Shown: piece after piece, positions 1-8,969 of the stretch
Position numbering within the stretch: position 1 is the first letter of the stretch
Layout of the letters: every line of letters begins with the position of its first letter
Assembly: GCA_017466325.1 (NCBI GenBank)
Contig: JAFTUK010000006.1
Coordinates: 1 to 51,943 of the forward strand
DNA from: Bacteroidaceae bacterium
Lineage (GTDB): Bacteria; Bacteroidota; Bacteroidia; Bacteroidales; Bacteroidaceae
Length of the DNA stretch: 51,943 nucleotides
Direction of reading: 5' to 3'
Position numbers and translations under genes: made by a program
The notes under the pieces: model-generated
What the model saw: only the letters and a program-made list of their open reading frames with translations
What the model was told of the DNA's origin: nothing
The model's database searches: none

Positions 1-78
1 TTTAAACTTCTGTTGAGAATGTTCGCCGTTATCAAGCGCGGCAAAGCGTTCTGGAGGAAGGCGGAACATCTAATTTGA
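1..78 (+). CDS. C-terminal fragment of an unknown, possibly transposase, protein
   Basis: The first frame is open from the window edge to a TGA at 76-78, giving 25 residues; the other two plus frames stop within 15 bases. The fragment is very basic and contains RMFAVIKRGKAFWRK, the kind of tail seen on some insertion-sequence transposases. That assignment is a guess from composition only. If right, the window begins inside a mobile element, which would fit an assembly break at a repeated sequence. No terminal inverted repeat can be seen downstream. Confidence 0.35.
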   Translation, partial: FKLLLRMFAVIKRGKAFWRKAEHLI

Positions 79-149
79 GAAAATAATAAAAATAATTGCA
101 GATTTATTTGGTTATATCCTATATTTCTGTGGCCAATCCCGCTCCCCGT

Positions 150-184
150 TCACCACTCACCGCTCACCGATTACCGATTACCGC
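150..184. repeat. Five tandem 7-bp units (TCACCGN / TTACCGN)
   Basis: Five consecutive heptamers, TCACCAC, TCACCGC, TCACCGA, TTACCGA and TTACCGC, run from 150 to 184. On the strand of the neighbouring gene they read as units with CGG every 7 nt, and the array starts inside the TAA stop codon (178-180) of that gene. Similar CGG-phased heptamers lie at 30391-30491 and 44542-44576. Confidence 0.7.
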
Positions 185-933
185 ATCCACCCCTCCACGG
201 CATAGACCTTCTCCATGAGTTTCCTTTCCTTCCCGTTGGAGTCCTTGAACCACACCTCTATCCTTGCGGCATAGTACTCTCCCCAATCTCCTTCGTATAT
301 TGTGAAGCGTTTTGAATTTACATGGCAAGTGAATTTATCGGAACCTTCAGTCTTTTGTGTCGTCGCCTTTTTTATACTCTTCTCTGACAGGGGAAGATTC
401 TCTGTCACTTCATAGCATCGCAGGAATATGGTTCCCTCGGGTAGTTGGGGATAGAAGAAGGAATATTCGTAAATGCCTCCTTGGAAAGCGTTGCGCATTT
501 GCAACCATGTTGTGGAGTCGGATACATTGACTTCCTCCTCCAAGTTTGCGTCATCATCCTTGGGCGTATGATACTTCAAGTCTTCCGGAATGGGATGCTC
601 CTCGGCAAAGCCTGTCGGAGCAGATTGCAGAACCAACCCGAGGAATGCGGTGGCAAGAAACTGGATTACCATCCCAAAAGCGGCAATGCACAGTTGAACG
701 GCCTTACGTCTGATCAAAAGGAACAGGGCGGCTATGATGAGCAGAAGGAATGCCCACAGGTAAATTGCCAGAAAGAAATCTGTCTTGGCGGGAGAATCGT
801 CCATATTCAACCATATCCCCCTGAAGCAGTAGATGGAAACGATGGGCAGAAGAAACCATACGAGCGACAGGTAGTAACCGGCCTTGTAAAGGAGTTTATA
901 TACCCTTTTAATAATTTCGGATAATTGTCCCAT
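178..933 (-). CDS. Membrane protein of unknown function
   Basis: A 251-aa protein that I do not recognise. It has three predicted membrane segments at about residues 18-40, 53-74 and 79-102. These are followed by a soluble part of about 150 residues with no familiar motif, rich in acidic residues just after the third segment. This suggests a small inner-membrane anchor with a domain on one side. The ATG at 933 lies 63 bp beyond the stop of tsaE on the same strand, so it may be the last gene of the psd-pssA-tsaE unit. A heptamer repeat array overlaps its stop codon. No function can be assigned. Confidence 0.7.
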   Translation of the reverse strand: MGQLSEIIKRVYKLLYKAGYYLSLVWFLLPIVSIYCFRGIWLNMDDSPAKTDFFLAIYLWAFLLLIIAALFLLIRRKAVQLCIAAFGMVIQFLATAFLGLVLQSAPTGFAEEHPIPEDLKYHTPKDDDANLEEEVNVSDSTTWLQMRNAFQGGIYEYSFFYPQLPEGTIFLRCYEVTENLPLSEKSIKKATTQKTEGSDKFTCHVNSKRFTIYEGDWGEYYAARIEVWFKDSNGKERKLMEKVYAVEGWMR

Positions 934-996
934 GATGTATCGGAAGCAAGTGGTTGGTGGGGGCAGGAAGTGTCTGGGGCGGGTGCAAGGTCTTTG

Positions 997-1410
997 TCAG
1001 CCGACGGTAACCTTGCGCATGCCGTTGTCGGTTTCCTCGATGTGCACGCTGACGGTATTGTCGGGAAGCAGGTCCTCTATCAGTTCCGGCCATTCCATCA
1101 GGCAGAGGTGGCCGCTATAGGCATAGTCGTCAAAACCGAGGTCCATGACCTCAGCAAGGTTCTTGATGCGGTAAAAGTCGAAATGATAGATGGGACCTAT
1201 GTCGGAACCGTATTCGTTGACGATGGCAAAGGTGGGGCTTGTTACGGCATCCTTCACGCCCAGTTGCTGGCAGAGGGCCTTTATGAAGGTTGTCTTGCCT
1301 GCCCCCATGCCGCCATAGAAGGCAAAAACGCGCCTATGACCCATCTGTGCCACAAACTCCTGTGCGGCATCGGCAATCTTGTCCAGCGAAGGGATGAGGA
1401 TTTCAGTCAT
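997..1410 (-). CDS. tsaE: TsaE, tRNA threonylcarbamoyladenosine biosynthesis ATPase
   Basis: This 137-aa protein is the small P-loop ATPase that works with TsaB and TsaD to place threonylcarbamoyl on A37 of ANN-decoding tRNAs. The Walker A motif GGMGAGKT is at residues 33-40 and the family SPTF motif at 58-61. A DFYR motif and the LMEWPE segment, typical of TsaE, follow. Length is normal for the family. Its start overlaps the end of pssA by 8 bp, which implies a shared transcript. No tsaB or tsaD lies in the window, so its partners must be encoded elsewhere. Confidence 0.95.
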   Translation of the reverse strand: MTEILIPSLDKIADAAQEFVAQMGHRRVFAFYGGMGAGKTTFIKALCQQLGVKDAVTSPTFAIVNEYGSDIGPIYHFDFYRIKNLAEVMDLGFDDYAYSGHLCLMEWPELIEDLLPDNTVSVHIEETDNGMRKVTVG

Positions 1411-2125
1411 CTGCTCTGCCGGAGTTTATCAGGGGGGATACGATGGAGAGGATAACATACCACAGGATGATGCCGGCAAAGCAACTTTCCTCCAGCAGGA
1501 AACACGGCAGGCAACCCAGCAGGAAGAGGTACTTCACCTTGTTGTCCTTCCATGAAAGGTTCTTGAACTTCAGGGCAAACAGGGACAACTCTGCCACCAG
1601 CAGGAAGCAGAAGAGCATCATGAAGAGGAAGAGGAACATGGCATTGAACTTGCCGCTTACCAGGAAGGCATGCTGCCCTACGATGAGGCTGCCCCAGAAC
1701 AATGCGTTGGCAGGTGTTGGCAGGCCTATGAACGAGGTGGTTTGTCGGGTGTCGATGTTGAACTTTGCCAGTCTCAGGGCAGAGAATGCCGCCATGATGA
1801 AGGCGGTGTAGGGCATGAAACCGCGTAGGGGTTCCATGAACTGGGGGTACTGCACCTCCTGGAACAGGCTGAAGAGCATGGCGCTGGGTGCCACGCCGAA
1901 GGTCACCACGTCTGCCAGCGAGTCAAGTTCCTTGCCGATGGGAGAAGACACTCCCAGGGCGCGGGCCACCATACCGTCGAAGAAGTCGAAGATGGCTCCC
2001 AGGAGGATGAATACTATAGCCCAGAAGTAATTGACGGGAATGGGGTTCTGGAATGCCGCACCCACGGCGATGCAGCCGCAAATCAGGTTGCAGCAGGTGA
2101 TGATGTTGGGGATGTGCTTCTTCAT
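1403..2125 (-). CDS. pssA: CDP-diacylglycerol-serine O-phosphatidyltransferase
   Basis: A 240-aa multi-pass membrane enzyme that joins CDP-diacylglycerol and L-serine to give phosphatidylserine. The CDP-alcohol phosphotransferase signature is complete: D50-G51, A54-R55, G64, D68 and D72. I place the start at the ATG at 2125 (MKKHIPN), because upstream in-frame sequence does not look like this family. That ATG overlaps the TGA of psd by four bases (ATGA), a usual sign of translational coupling. The product, phosphatidylserine, is the substrate of the psd gene just upstream, so two consecutive steps to phosphatidylethanolamine are encoded together. Confidence 0.95.
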   Translation of the reverse strand: MKKHIPNIITCCNLICGCIAVGAAFQNPIPVNYFWAIVFILLGAIFDFFDGMVARALGVSSPIGKELDSLADVVTFGVAPSAMLFSLFQEVQYPQFMEPLRGFMPYTAFIMAAFSALRLAKFNIDTRQTTSFIGLPTPANALFWGSLIVGQHAFLVSGKFNAMFLFLFMMLFCFLLVAELSLFALKFKNLSWKDNKVKYLFLLGCLPCFLLEESCFAGIILWYVILSIVSPLINSGRADD

Positions 2126-2820
2126 GACAATCTGGCGATAATGGTTTCGTTGCCCGTGGTGCGCTGGCCGAGTTCCACGTTCACTTTGGTGCCTACGGGA
2201 AGATAGATGTCCACACGGCTGCCGAACTTGATGAAGCCCATGTGCTCGTCTATCTCGCATGCCTCACCCTCCTGCAGATAGGTGACGATGCGTCTGGCCA
2301 TGGCTCCGGCAACCTGTCTGACAAGGATGTCCTGACCGGTGGATGCGGTGATTACCACGGTGCTGCGCTCGTTCTCGGTGCTGGCCTTGGGTAGCCATGC
2401 GGCCTTGAAGCGGCCGTCGTGGTGGCGCACCAGTTTCACCTTGCCGTCGCAGGGAACCCAGTTGGCATGTACGTTGAACAGGCTCATGAAAATGCTCACC
2501 ATCAACCGGCGGTCATGGAAGTATTCGTTCTCCTCCACCTCCTCGATGACCACGACTTTTCCGTCGGCGGGAGCGATAATCAGCCCGTCGGTATCATCGT
2601 CTTCATAGTGCCTGATGGGGCAGCGGAAGAAGTTGACAACGATAAGGTAGATTATGCCGGTTATGCCCAAGAATATGTAACTTGCCATCGGGCAGTTGGA
2701 GCCTGCCCAATAATAGACCAAGGCATTCAGTGCGGCAAACGCGATGAATCCCAATATCAGTGTGGCGGTTCCTTCCCGGTGCAGTCGGATTTTCTTAAGT
2801 TTGCGGAGTCTTTTGCCCAT
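2122..2820 (-). CDS. psd: Phosphatidylserine decarboxylase
   Basis: A 232-aa membrane-associated enzyme that decarboxylates phosphatidylserine to phosphatidylethanolamine. Two hydrophobic segments lie at about residues 19-38 and 47-66. The C-terminal KFGSRVD motif carries the G200-S201 bond at which the proenzyme cleaves itself and makes the pyruvoyl cofactor. The length and the FGS form of the cleavage site fit the short, archaeal-type Psd class rather than the longer E. coli type. It is the first gene of a unit with pssA and tsaE, and a perfect -7 box lies 21 bp upstream of the ATG. Confidence 0.95.
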   Translation of the reverse strand: MGKRLRKLKKIRLHREGTATLILGFIAFAALNALVYYWAGSNCPMASYIFLGITGIIYLIVVNFFRCPIRHYEDDDTDGLIIAPADGKVVVIEEVEENEYFHDRRLMVSIFMSLFNVHANWVPCDGKVKLVRHHDGRFKAAWLPKASTENERSTVVITASTGQDILVRQVAGAMARRIVTYLQEGEACEIDEHMGFIKFGSRVDIYLPVGTKVNVELGQRTTGNETIIARLS

Positions 2821-2840
2821 TATTCAATAATTTTTACGTA

Positions 2841-2848
2841 CAAAGATA
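2841..2848 (-). promoter_or_regulatory. Promoter -7 box for psd-pssA-tsaE
   Basis: The minus strand reads TATCTTTG, an exact match to the Bacteroidetes -7 consensus TAnnTTTG, 21 bp before the psd ATG at 2820. No clear TTTG -33 element is present at the usual 19-21 bp spacing. Confidence 0.7.
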
Positions 2849-2943
2849 CAAATATATATGAATAAAAGGCGTTCCGCTGTCACTTTTTTGATAAAAACAC
2901 ATAAAAAACACCGTTGTGTCAAGGTATCTAAAGGAAATTGCCA

Positions 2944-2951
2944 TATCTTTA
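2944..2951 (+). promoter_or_regulatory. Candidate -7 box for dnaE
   Basis: TATCTTTA differs from TAnnTTTG at the last base and lies 43 bp before the dnaE ATG. It is the only -7-like site in the 174-bp gap between the divergent psd and dnaE genes that faces dnaE. Confidence 0.4.
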
Positions 2952-2994
2952 TGCCGTAAATTAAACATTGACTATCGGCTAAAGCATCGGACAA

Positions 2995-5900
2995 ATGGAG
3001 GATTTTGTACATCTTCATGTTCATACACAATACTCTTTGCTGGACGGACAGGCCAGCATACCTCGTCTTGTGGACAAGGCCATCTCCGACGGAATGCGCG
3101 GAATGGCCGTAACGGACCACGGCAACATGTTCGGAATAAAGGACTTTTTCGACTATTGCGCCAAGGTGAACGGAAAGCGAAAGAAGGAAGGCCTGGAACC
3201 GTTCAAACCCATTTTCGGATGCGAGATGTACGTGGCACGCCGTGGCGACAAGTCCCTGCGCGAAATCAAGCAGGACCAGAGCGGTTGGCATCTGGTGGTT
3301 CTGGCGAAGAACGAGAAGGGCTATCATAATCTTGTGAAACTCGTCAGCCGGGCATGGGTTGACGGCTATTATATGCGTCCACGTACTGACCATGCCGATC
3401 TTGAAAAGTTCCACGAAGGACTCATCATAGCCTCTGCCTGTCTGGGCGGCGAGATTCCCAAAAAGATAATGTCGGGCGACATATCCGCCGCAGAGGAGGC
3501 CATACAGTGGTTCAAGGGCATTTGGGGCGACGACTATTACCTGGAGGTCCAGCGCCATCAGGTGAAAGACCCCCGCCAGAGGGCAAACCGTGAGGTCTTC
3601 GAATTGCAGCAGAAGGTAAACAAGGTTATCCTGGACTTGGCAAAGAAACACGGAGTGAAGGTGATTGCCACCAACGACGTGCATTTCGTTGACGAGGACA
3701 ATGCCGAGGCCCACGACCACCTGCTTTGCCTCTCCACCAACAAGGACCTGAACGACCCCACACGCATGCTCTACACCAAGCAGGAGTGGTTCAAGACCCG
3801 CGAGGAGATGAACGAGGTGTTTGCCGACCTGCCCGAGGTGCTTGCCAACACGACAGAGATACTGGACAAGGTGGAGACCTACAATCTGGACTCCAACCCC
3901 ATCATGCCCTTCTTCCCCATACCCGAGGACTTCGGCACGGAGGAGCAGTGGCGCGAGCGCTTCACCACAGAGGACCTTTTCCGCGAGTTCACCTCCGACG
4001 AGAACGGAGAGAACCCCATGCCTCGCGAGGAGGGCGAGAAGAAGATTGCAAAACTGGGAGGACTGGACAAACTGTACCGCATAAAGTTTGAGGCCGACTA
4101 TCTTGGTTTCCTTGCATACCAGGGCGCCAGGAAACTCTACGGAGAGAACCTTTCCAAGGAGGTGGACGACCGCATACGCTTTGAGTTGCACATAATGAAG
4201 ACGATGGGTTTCCCCGGCTACTTCCTTATCGTGCAGGACTTCATCAACTCCGCACGCAACGAACTTGGCGTGTGGGTGGGCCCAGGCCGTGGTTCGGCTG
4301 CCGGCAGCGTGGTGGCATATTGCTTGGGCATCACCCGTCTGGACCCCATGAAGTACGACCTTCTGTTCGAGCGTTTCCTGAACCCCGACCGTATATCTCT
4401 TCCTGATATAGATACTGACTTCGACGACGATGGGCGCGGACGTGTGCTCCAATGGGTAATGGACAAGTACGGCAAGGAGAACTGCGCCCACATCATCACA
4501 TACTCCACCATGGCCACGAAGAATAGCCTGAAGGACGTGGCGCGAATAGAGAAACTGCCTCTGGACAAGGCCAATGCCCTTTGCAAGGCCATACCCGACA
4601 GGCTAAGCCTGGACGGCAAGGACCTGAAGATGAACCTTACCAATGCCATCAAGTGCACCGTGGAGTTGCAACAGGCAGAGGCAAGCCCCGACCCCGTGCT
4701 GGCAAACACCATCAAGTATGCCCGCATGCTGGAGGGCAATATCCGAGGCACAGGCATACACGCCTGCGGCTTCATCATCTGCCGCGACCCGATATCCGAG
4801 CATGTCCCCGTAAGCACGGCCGACGACCCGGACTTCCCGGGGCAGAAGACTGCCGTCACACAGTACGACGGTCATGTCATAGAGTCCACCGGCCTTATCA
4901 AGATGGACTTCCTCGGCCTGAAGACCCTGTCCGAGATGAAGGAGGCCTGCCGCGTGATAAAGGAAGCCCACGGCATAGACATCGACCCGGACACGCTCCC
5001 CATAGACGATGAACTGACATACAAACTCTACCAGGAAGGCCGCACCATCGGCACTTTCCAGTTCGAGTCGGCAGGCATGCAGAAGTACCTCAAGGAACTA
5101 CGTCCCACGGTGTTCGAGGACCTCATTGCCATGAACGCCCTGTACCGTCCCGGCCCCATGGATTATATCCCGTCCTTCATTGCCCGAAAGAACGGACAGG
5201 AGGAAATCAAGTACGACATCCCCATCATGGAGAAGTACCTGAAGGACACCTACGGCATTACCGTGTATCAGGAGCAGGTCATGCTGCTGAGCCGTCTGCT
5301 GGCCGACTTCACCCGAGGCGAGAGCGATGCCCTGCGCAAGGCCATGGGTAAGAAGAAGAAGGACATCGTAGACGCCATGAAGCCCAAATTCATCAAGGGC
5401 GGTGTGCGCAACGGCCACGACCCGAAGGTGCTGGAAAAGATATGGGGCGACTGGGAGAAGTTCGCCTCCTATGCCTTCAACAAGTCGCATGCTGCCTGCT
5501 ATTCCTGGGTGGCATACCAGACGGCCTACCTGAAGGCACACTACCCGGCCGAATTCATGGCGGCACTGCTTACACGCCGAAAGGACGACATCAAGGAAAT
5601 CACAAAACTTCTGGACGAATGCCGTGCGCTGAAGATAGAGGTGCTGGGACCCGACGTGAACGAGTCGCATGCCAACTTCGGCGTGAACTCCAAGTCGCAG
5701 ATACGTTTCGGCCTGATGGCCATCAAGGGATTGGGCGAATCGGCGGCGGAAGCCATCGTGGCGGAAAGGGAGAAGAACGGCCCATACAAGGACCTCTTCG
5801 ACTTCGTCCAGCGCGTGCCCATGTCATCCGTTAAGCGAAGCGGCATGGAATGCCTGGCCCTCAGCGGAGCCTTTGACGCCTTCAAGGAGCAGATCAGGCG

Positions 5901-6711
5901 CGAGCAGTTCTTCGGCCTGAACGCCAAGGGAGAGATATTCCTGGACACGCTTACACGCTATGGCAACAGTTACCAGCAGAGCATGATGGAAGCCCAGTTC
6001 TCGCTCTTCGGAACAGACATGGTGGAGGTTAGCACTCCGCCCATACCTCAGGCCGAACCATGGAGCACCCTGGAACGTCTGAACAAGGAACGCGACCTCG
6101 TGGGCATATACCTTTCTGGCCATCCTTTGGACGAGTATGCGGTGGTATTGCGGGATATATGTACCATGCGTGCCACAGACCTGGACGACCCGTCGGAGTT
6201 TGTCGATTGTGAATTCTCGCTTGGCGGAATTGTCACCAACGTAAAGACGGGCATCAGCAAGAGAGGTTCCGGCTATGGAATAGTGACTATAGAGGACTAT
6301 AGCGGACAGGGCGAGTTGGCCTTGTTCGGCCAGGACTGGCCCAAGTGGGGAGGCTACATGATGGTGGGCAGCACCCTGTATATCACAGGACAGGTACAAC
6401 CAGGCCGCTACGATGCCACCCGTGTCCAGTTGAGCATCGGCGACATACAGTACCTTGGCGATATCAAGGACAACCTGATACAGAAAATCACCATCCACCT
6501 GAATGTGGAACTGCTTACCGACGAGTTGGTTATGCATCTGGGCGAGATACTGACCGGAGAGTCCGGCAATGTGGCGGTGGAGATAGTCTTCCGCAACAGC
6601 GACGGTTCAACGCTGGCCATGAAGCCGGCAGAACTGAAGGTGCGTGCTACCCGACGCCTCATGGACTTCCTGCAGACCTGCGAGGGTGTGGAATATACGA
6701 TAAACGATTAA
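2995..6711 (+). CDS. dnaE: DNA polymerase III subunit alpha
   Basis: The 1238-aa replicative polymerase catalytic subunit. The PHP domain begins at once with the HLHVHTQYS motif (residues 5-13). The glycine-rich GPGRGSAAGS motif and the PDIDTDF motif at residues 470-476 mark the palm, with D471 and D473 as expected metal-binding catalytic residues. A helix-hairpin-helix stretch and an OB-fold region follow in the last third. Length is normal for a DnaE1-type enzyme. The ATG at 2995 directly precedes the conserved PHP start. It is the first gene of a plus-strand run; trxA starts 37 bp after its stop. Confidence 0.98.
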   Translation: MEDFVHLHVHTQYSLLDGQASIPRLVDKAISDGMRGMAVTDHGNMFGIKDFFDYCAKVNGKRKKEGLEPFKPIFGCEMYVARRGDKSLREIKQDQSGWHLVVLAKNEKGYHNLVKLVSRAWVDGYYMRPRTDHADLEKFHEGLIIASACLGGEIPKKIMSGDISAAEEAIQWFKGIWGDDYYLEVQRHQVKDPRQRANREVFELQQKVNKVILDLAKKHGVKVIATNDVHFVDEDNAEAHDHLLCLSTNKDLNDPTRMLYTKQEWFKTREEMNEVFADLPEVLANTTEILDKVETYNLDSNPIMPFFPIPEDFGTEEQWRERFTTEDLFREFTSDENGENPMPREEGEKKIAKLGGLDKLYRIKFEADYLGFLAYQGARKLYGENLSKEVDDRIRFELHIMKTMGFPGYFLIVQDFINSARNELGVWVGPGRGSAAGSVVAYCLGITRLDPMKYDLLFERFLNPDRISLPDIDTDFDDDGRGRVLQWVMDKYGKENCAHIITYSTMATKNSLKDVARIEKLPLDKANALCKAIPDRLSLDGKDLKMNLTNAIKCTVELQQAEASPDPVLANTIKYARMLEGNIRGTGIHACGFIICRDPISEHVPVSTADDPDFPGQKTAVTQYDGHVIESTGLIKMDFLGLKTLSEMKEACRVIKEAHGIDIDPDTLPIDDELTYKLYQEGRTIGTFQFESAGMQKYLKELRPTVFEDLIAMNALYRPGPMDYIPSFIARKNGQEEIKYDIPIMEKYLKDTYGITVYQEQVMLLSRLLADFTRGESDALRKAMGKKKKDIVDAMKPKFIKGGVRNGHDPKVLEKIWGDWEKFASYAFNKSHAACYSWVAYQTAYLKAHYPAEFMAALLTRRKDDIKEITKLLDECRALKIEVLGPDVNESHANFGVNSKSQIRFGLMAIKGLGESAAEAIVAEREKNGPYKDLFDFVQRVPMSSVKRSGMECLALSGAFDAFKEQIRREQFFGLNAKGEIFLDTLTRYGNSYQQSMMEAQFSLFGTDMVEVSTPPIPQAEPWSTLERLNKERDLVGIYLSGHPLDEYAVVLRDICTMRATDLDDPSEFVDCEFSLGGIVTNVKTGISKRGSGYGIVTIEDYSGQGELALFGQDWPKWGGYMMVGSTLYITGQVQPGRYDATRVQLSIGDIQYLGDIKDNLIQKITIHLNVELLTDELVMHLGEILTGESGNVAVEIVFRNSDGSTLAMKPAELKVRATRRLMDFLQTCEGVEYTIND

Positions 6712-6748
6712 ACAAACATTAAGTATAAACGCTAAAACATTTGTTATT

Positions 6749-7063
6749 ATGGCACAAGTTATCAACAGCGCAAATTTTGAAGAACTGGTTGCAACAGGCA
6801 AGCCTGTAGTGTTGGACTTTTGGGCAACATGGTGCGGTCCCTGCAAGCGTGTGGCTCCATTGGTAGAGCAACTTGCCGAAGAGTATGCCGGACAGGCTAT
6901 CATAGGCAAGTGCGACATAGAGGACGACGAGGACCTGCCCATGCGCTTTGGCGTGCGCAACATCCCCACCATCCTGTTCATCAAGAACGGTGAGGTTGTT
7001 GACAAGCAGGTGGGCGCATGCGCAAAGGCTGTTCTGGAGGAGAAACTCAAGGCTATCTTGTAA
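6749..7063 (+). CDS. trxA: Thioredoxin
   Basis: A 104-aa cytoplasmic disulfide reductase with the classic active site WCGPCK (C29 and C32) and the cis-proline segment RNIPT. There is no signal peptide, so it should act in the cytoplasm and take electrons from a thioredoxin reductase not present here. It sits between dnaE and a small acidic gene, all on the plus strand with short gaps, so co-transcription is likely. The length is typical of a single-domain thioredoxin. Confidence 0.97.
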   Translation: MAQVINSANFEELVATGKPVVLDFWATWCGPCKRVAPLVEQLAEEYAGQAIIGKCDIEDDEDLPMRFGVRNIPTILFIKNGEVVDKQVGACAKAVLEEKLKAIL

Positions 7064-7103
7064 TGCTGCCTAAAGTAGGATTATCAATAAACGCATACAA
7101 ACG

Positions 7104-7421
7104 ATGAGCGAATTCAACGAAGAACTCCTCTTTGCCGAGGAGGACCGCCAGACCGTGGCCTTCATCCAGGGCTATCTGCCACAGGAGATAAAGGAGAAGT
7201 TTACCGAAGACGACCTCTACTATTTCCTGGATGCCTTTGCCGAGTACTGCGAGACATCCGGCCTTATGGACAATGAGGACGAGGAGGCTGAGATAGACAT
7301 CGAGGAGGCCGCCGCCTTTATGGCCAAGCAGGCCAAGAAGGAGAAAATAGGCACCTTCGACGCTGAGGATGTCCGCTGGATAGTGGACGGCCAGTTGGAG
7401 TTCTGGGAAACACAGGAATGA
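7104..7421 (+). CDS. Small acidic protein of unknown function
   Basis: A 105-aa soluble protein rich in Asp and Glu, with a cluster EDEEAEIDIEEAA near the middle and no signal peptide or membrane segment. Its predicted all-helical, low-pI character gives no functional clue. The TGA stop overlaps the ATG of tadA by four bases (ATGA), so its translation is probably coupled to that of the tRNA deaminase. The gene looks real because of this overlap and its even codon use. I do not recognise a named family. Confidence 0.8.
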   Translation: MSEFNEELLFAEEDRQTVAFIQGYLPQEIKEKFTEDDLYYFLDAFAEYCETSGLMDNEDEEAEIDIEEAAAFMAKQAKKEKIGTFDAEDVRWIVDGQLEFWETQE

Positions 7422-7849
7422 CCGACGAGCAGTACATGAAGCAGGCCCTTCTGGAAGCGCAAAGGGCGCTTTCCGAAGGCGAGGTGCCCATTGGGGCCGT
7501 CATAGTGTGCCGTGGGCAGATTATTGCCCGTGGGCACAACCTCACCGAGCGCCTGCACGATGTCACTGCCCATGCCGAAATGCAGGCCATCACCGCCGCA
7601 ACGGAACGCCTTGGAGGCAAGTACCTGACGGACTGCACCCTGTATGTCACCGTGGAACCGTGCATAATGTGTGCCGGTGCTCTCGGGTGGAGCCAGATAC
7701 CCCGTGTGGTATATGGGGCAGGCGATGAAAAGCGTGGCTTCCGCCGTTTCGCTCCGAAGGCCTTGCATCCCCGATGCGAGGTTGTTGCCGGTGTGCTGGA
7801 GGAAGAGTGTGCCGCGCTCATGAAGTCCTTTTTCCAAAAGAAACGGTAA
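7418..7849 (+). CDS. tadA: tRNA-specific adenosine deaminase
   Basis: A 143-aa zinc deaminase that converts A34 to inosine in tRNA-Arg(ACG). The catalytic HAE motif is at residues 52-54, with E54 as proton shuttle, and the zinc ligands C83 and C86 are in EPCIMCAGA. The length and the single-domain layout match TadA rather than the two-domain RibD found at 18307. It overlaps the preceding acidic gene by 4 bp and is followed 6 bp later by yraN. Confidence 0.95.
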   Translation: MTDEQYMKQALLEAQRALSEGEVPIGAVIVCRGQIIARGHNLTERLHDVTAHAEMQAITAATERLGGKYLTDCTLYVTVEPCIMCAGALGWSQIPRVVYGAGDEKRGFRRFAPKALHPRCEVVAGVLEEECAALMKSFFQKKR

Positions 7850-7855
7850 CATCAC

Positions 7856-8224
7856 ATGGCGCAACACAACGACTTCGGCGCACAGGGCGAGGACATAGCC
7901 ATAGACTATCTCCGCAGGAAGGGCTACGTCATTCTGGACAGAAACTGGCGTAGCGGTCACAGGGAGATAGACATCGTGGCTCGAAAGGACGATACCGTGG
8001 TGTTCGTGGAGGTGAAGGCCCGTGCCAATGCCTTCTACGGCAACCCCGAGGATGCCGTCACTCGCAGGAAGATGCACTTGCTGGTACTTGCCGCGGATGC
8101 ATATCTGCGCTACAATGCCATCGACCTGGAGGTCCGTTTCGACGTGATTACCATCACCGGCACAACCGGGAAACCCTACATAAGACACTATGAACGTGCA
8201 TTCAGACCTGGCATTGGAATATAG
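7856..8224 (+). CDS. yraN: YraN family (UPF0102) nuclease-like protein
   Basis: A 122-aa protein of the YraN family, with an endonuclease-like fold related to Holliday-junction resolvases. Visible family features are the start GAQGEDIAIDYLRRKGY, the core IDIVARKDD and the VFVEVKAR segment, which carry the acidic and lysine residues of a PD-(D/E)xK site. The biological role of the family is unsettled. Its 3' end overlaps the start of birA by 35 bp, an unusually long overlap that argues for coupled expression. Confidence 0.9.
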   Translation: MAQHNDFGAQGEDIAIDYLRRKGYVILDRNWRSGHREIDIVARKDDTVVFVEVKARANAFYGNPEDAVTRRKMHLLVLAADAYLRYNAIDLEVRFDVITITGTTGKPYIRHYERAFRPGIGI

Positions 8225-8945
8225 TCATCTGGACGAAGTCTGTTCCACCAACGACTATCTCCGTTCCTATGCCCCCTCTGCCGACATCACCGTGGCGTCA
8301 GCCGATTTCCAGACGAAAGGGCGCGGGCAGATGGGCAACACATGGGTGAGCAACCCGGGAGAGAATGCCCTCTTCAGCGTGCTTGTGTGCCCCGAGAACC
8401 TGAAGGCCACGGACGGTTTCATCCTCAGCCAGGCCATGGCACTGAGCATCAAGGAGGAACTGGATCTGTACCTTGACGGAGTCTGCATCAAGTGGCCCAA
8501 CGACATATACGTGAACGGGGAGAAAATCTGCGGCACGCTCATAGAGAACTCCCTCATTGGCAAGAACGTGGGCCGTTCCGTCATAGGCAGCGGGATAAAC
8601 GTGAACCAGACGGACTTCCCCGACGGACTTGCGGCACCGCCTACCTCCCTATGCCTGCATACGGGCAAGACCATGTCACCCTCCGACCTTATTCGCGCCG
8701 TGGTGCTCAGGTTTGCCCGCTATTACATGGAGGTGCAGGAGGGACACTATGACCGCATCAGGGAACTATACCACCGTTCCATGTATCTTAGAGGGGAGAG
8801 GCACTGTTTCAGGGACGGGGACGGAACGTTCATGGGCACTATATCCCATGTGGAGGCGGACGGACACATCATCATTACGGACGATGACGGCAGGGCAAGG
8901 CGCTATGCCTTCAAGCAGGTCGCTCTGGTCCGTACAGCAGGATAA
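8190..8945 (+). CDS. birA: Biotin-[acetyl-CoA-carboxylase] ligase
   Basis: A 251-aa ligase that activates biotin with ATP and attaches it to the carboxyl-carrier lysine of biotin enzymes. The biotin/ATP loop is visible as KGRGQMGNTWVS and the core motif as KWPNDIYV. There is no N-terminal helix-turn-helix domain, so this is the monofunctional type and not a transcriptional repressor like E. coli BirA. The start at 8190 puts the conserved LDEVCSTNDYLR segment near the N-terminus, as expected, even though it overlaps yraN by 35 bp. Confidence 0.95.
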   Translation: MNVHSDLALEYSHLDEVCSTNDYLRSYAPSADITVASADFQTKGRGQMGNTWVSNPGENALFSVLVCPENLKATDGFILSQAMALSIKEELDLYLDGVCIKWPNDIYVNGEKICGTLIENSLIGKNVGRSVIGSGINVNQTDFPDGLAAPPTSLCLHTGKTMSPSDLIRAVVLRFARYYMEVQEGHYDRIRELYHRSMYLRGERHCFRDGDGTFMGTISHVEADGHIIITDDDGRARRYAFKQVALVRTAG

Positions 8946-8969
8946 TAACTAACCATTAAATACAGGACT

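Noticed and set aside
2824-4491. 555-codon minus-strand frame opposite dnaE
   Set aside because: It lies inside dnaE and is produced by the GC-rich codon pattern of the real gene; the sequence has no domain and low-complexity Val/His/Leu runs.
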